From positions 1 through 5,941 of the forward strand of contig JAFRLP010000531.1 in NCBI GenBank assembly GCA_017431185.1: DNA of 5,941 bases, written 5' to 3'. Source of the DNA: Victivallales bacterium (GTDB taxonomy: Bacteria > Verrucomicrobiota > Lentisphaeria > Oligosphaerales > Oligosphaeraceae). Positions 4,946 to 5,941 of this stretch are shown in pieces. Made by a program: the position numbers and the translations under genes. The notes below the pieces were generated by a model. That model did not search any database and was not told the DNA's origin. It saw only the letters and a list, made by a program, of their open reading frames with translations. The first letter of the stretch is position 1; every line of letters starts with the position of its first letter.

Positions 4946-5941
4946 TCAATCCCGACAACTGGCCAGAACCTTCAACAACTCGACGATTTTTTGAATGGTA
5001 TCCTCAGACGGCAAACACAAATGCACGATTTTCCGTCCATTGATGACAATGGTTTTCTTATCTACAACTTGTATGATGCAGTTCTTGGTCAATTCAACCT
5101 TTTGGGGATCGCCACCCAACTCCATTGAATAGAAAGCATTTATAGTAACCACGCAACCATTGTCCGCCGCCCCGAAGACCGTGTCGTCCACCTGAAGAAG
5201 CACATCATCCGGACTCACCCAATGCGCGTAGGCGGAAAGGGCATTGGACAATTTGCGTTGGTTAAAGCTATTGGCTATAGAGAAGACATTATCATCATTG
5301 ATGGAAGCCAAGATTTGCGTCACTTTGCCAACGACCTCATCCAGCGGATCCGATTTTTCGACCTTTGCGGGAGCCTGTTTCGCCGGTTTCCGCTCCGCCG
5401 CCTTTCCTCCCTTGACAATGGCATTGAAAGGACATACTTCAACACACAATTTACATTGAATGCAAAGCTCCTGATTGATGACGTGACGCGCCTTGATTTT
5501 TCCGGAGATGGCATCTGCCGGGCAAACCTTGGCACATTTTGTGCAGCCCTTGCATAGCTCCGTGATAAACAACTGCTCGGCCTTGTCCTCCACTTTTGCG
5601 CCATTTTGTCTGGTGGGCTTGGATTTCACCTGAACCGCCTTGGGAGATTTGGCAGACACGGGCTTGGCGGGCACAGCCGCAACGGGCTTGGCGGGCACAG
5701 CCGCAACGGGCCTGGCGGGCACAGCCGCAACGGGCCTGGCGGGCACAGCCGCAACGGGCCTGGCGGGCACAGCCGCAACGGGCTTGGCGGGCACAGCCGC
5801 AACGGGCTTGACGGGCGCTTTATCCGCACATCGGGCAACCTCCACACTGGCGCCAAGGCTTTCCAGCGATTTCTTAAGCTGCTCTGCCATCGCAAGTTCA
5901 GCACCATCTGACACCAAAAACGGGAGTTCCTCCAGCCCCTC
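4946..5941 (-). CDS. L7/L12-type domain fused to Ala/Pro repeats, a 2[4Fe-4S] ferredoxin module and a C-terminal DDTVFG domain (cut by the right edge)
   Basis: The frame is open to the last base of the window. The TTG at 5917 is not the real start, because the codons before it read EGLEELPF and belong to the same domain. The parts in order are as follows. First, the end of an L7/L12-type domain (about 5834-5941: GLEELPFLVSDG, LKKSLESLGASVEVA). Second, six AVPAKPVA or AVPARPVA units forming a rigid or extended linker. Third, a Lys-rich stretch. Fourth, two classic CxxCxxCxxxCP motifs (5429-5554: CKGCTKCAKVCP and CIQCKLCVEVCP) that should bind two [4Fe-4S] clusters, as in bacterial ferredoxins and the ferredoxin tails of NuoF/HndC-type subunits. 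Last, a ~130-residue domain (4949-5350) with SPDDVLLQVDDTVFGAADNG and alternating beta-like strands, possibly PH-like. No signal peptide is visible. A role in electron transfer or redox sensing linked to the neighbouring GTPase is inferred, not shown. Confidence 0.85.
   Translation of the reverse strand, partial: EGLEELPFLVSDGAELAMAEQLKKSLESLGASVEVARCADKAPVKPVAAVPAKPVAAVPARPVAAVPARPVAAVPARPVAAVPAKPVAAVPAKPVSAKSPKAVQVKSKPTRQNGAKVEDKAEQLFITELCKGCTKCAKVCPADAISGKIKARHVINQELCIQCKLCVEVCPFNAIVKGGKAAERKPAKQAPAKVEKSDPLDEVVGKVTQILASINDDNVFSIANSFNQRKLSNALSAYAHWVSPDDVLLQVDDTVFGAADNGCVVTINAFYSMELGGDPQKVELTKNCIIQVVDKKTIVINGRKIVHLCLPSEDTIQKIVELLKVLASCRD
5660..5818 (-). repeat. Six 24-bp in-frame tandem repeats plus a partial seventh
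   Basis: Units start at 5660, 5684, 5708, 5732, 5756 and 5780, with a degenerate partial unit at 5804-5818. They are identical except for one base. Units at 5660, 5684 and 5780 carry an AAG (Lys) codon, and the three central ones carry AGG (Arg). Each encodes eight residues, AVPA[K/R]PVA. The near-identity at DNA level points to recent expansion by slippage or unequal recombination. The number of units probably varies between strains without breaking the frame. Confidence 0.95.

Noticed and set aside
5660..5818. Resemblance of the repeat array to CRISPR
   Set aside because: The 24-bp units are directly abutting with no spacers, and they lie in frame inside a gene.
5596..5911. Plus-strand frames with AWRAQPQR or GGHSRNGL repeats
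   Set aside because: They are mirror readings of the 24-bp repeats that encode AVPA[K/R]PVA in the supported minus-strand frame.

Overview
This 5.9 kb window of bacterial DNA has moderate GC. On the plus strand at the left are two small genes: one cut by the left edge (ends at 329) and one intact gene of unknown function (440-994). On the minus strand at the right is a block of three genes, read in the order ~5941->4946, 4871->2256 and 2188->1592. Between them, about 600 bases (995-1591) hold no convincing intact gene. The stretch contains traces of a small hydrophobic protein that looks frameshifted. The organism cannot be named from the sequence. A ferredoxin-type 2[4Fe-4S] module fits an anaerobic or low-oxygen lifestyle. 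A Verrucomicrobiota or other PVC-type source is only an impression.

The minus-strand block is the interesting part. Its central gene encodes an 871-residue protein with two tandem domains that closely match the C-terminal domain of ribosomal stalk protein L7/L12. A Ser/Ala/Pro-rich linker follows, then a complete dynamin-like GTPase domain (P-loop, DTPG, NKID) and a long helical C-terminal part with a coiled coil. The upstream gene, which runs off the right edge, carries the end of a third copy of the same L7/L12-like domain. After that come six 24-bp in-frame repeats (AVPAKPVA / AVPARPVA), two CxxCxxCxxxCP iron-sulfur motifs and a C-terminal domain with a DDTVFG motif. The downstream gene encodes a 198-residue protein with an N-terminal membrane anchor or signal peptide, a proline-rich spacer and an unrecognised helical domain.

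The three genes share orientation. The first two are 73 bases apart with no evident terminator between them; the last two are 67 bases apart with only a weak hairpin. A shared, non-ribosomal L7/L12-like module links the GTPase to the iron-sulfur protein. Together they suggest an undescribed membrane-associated or stress/defence GTPase system. In known biology the L7/L12 C-terminal domain docks translational GTPases, so contact with the translation machinery, or use of the domain as an assembly tag between the two proteins, are the two obvious hypotheses. Both are inference.
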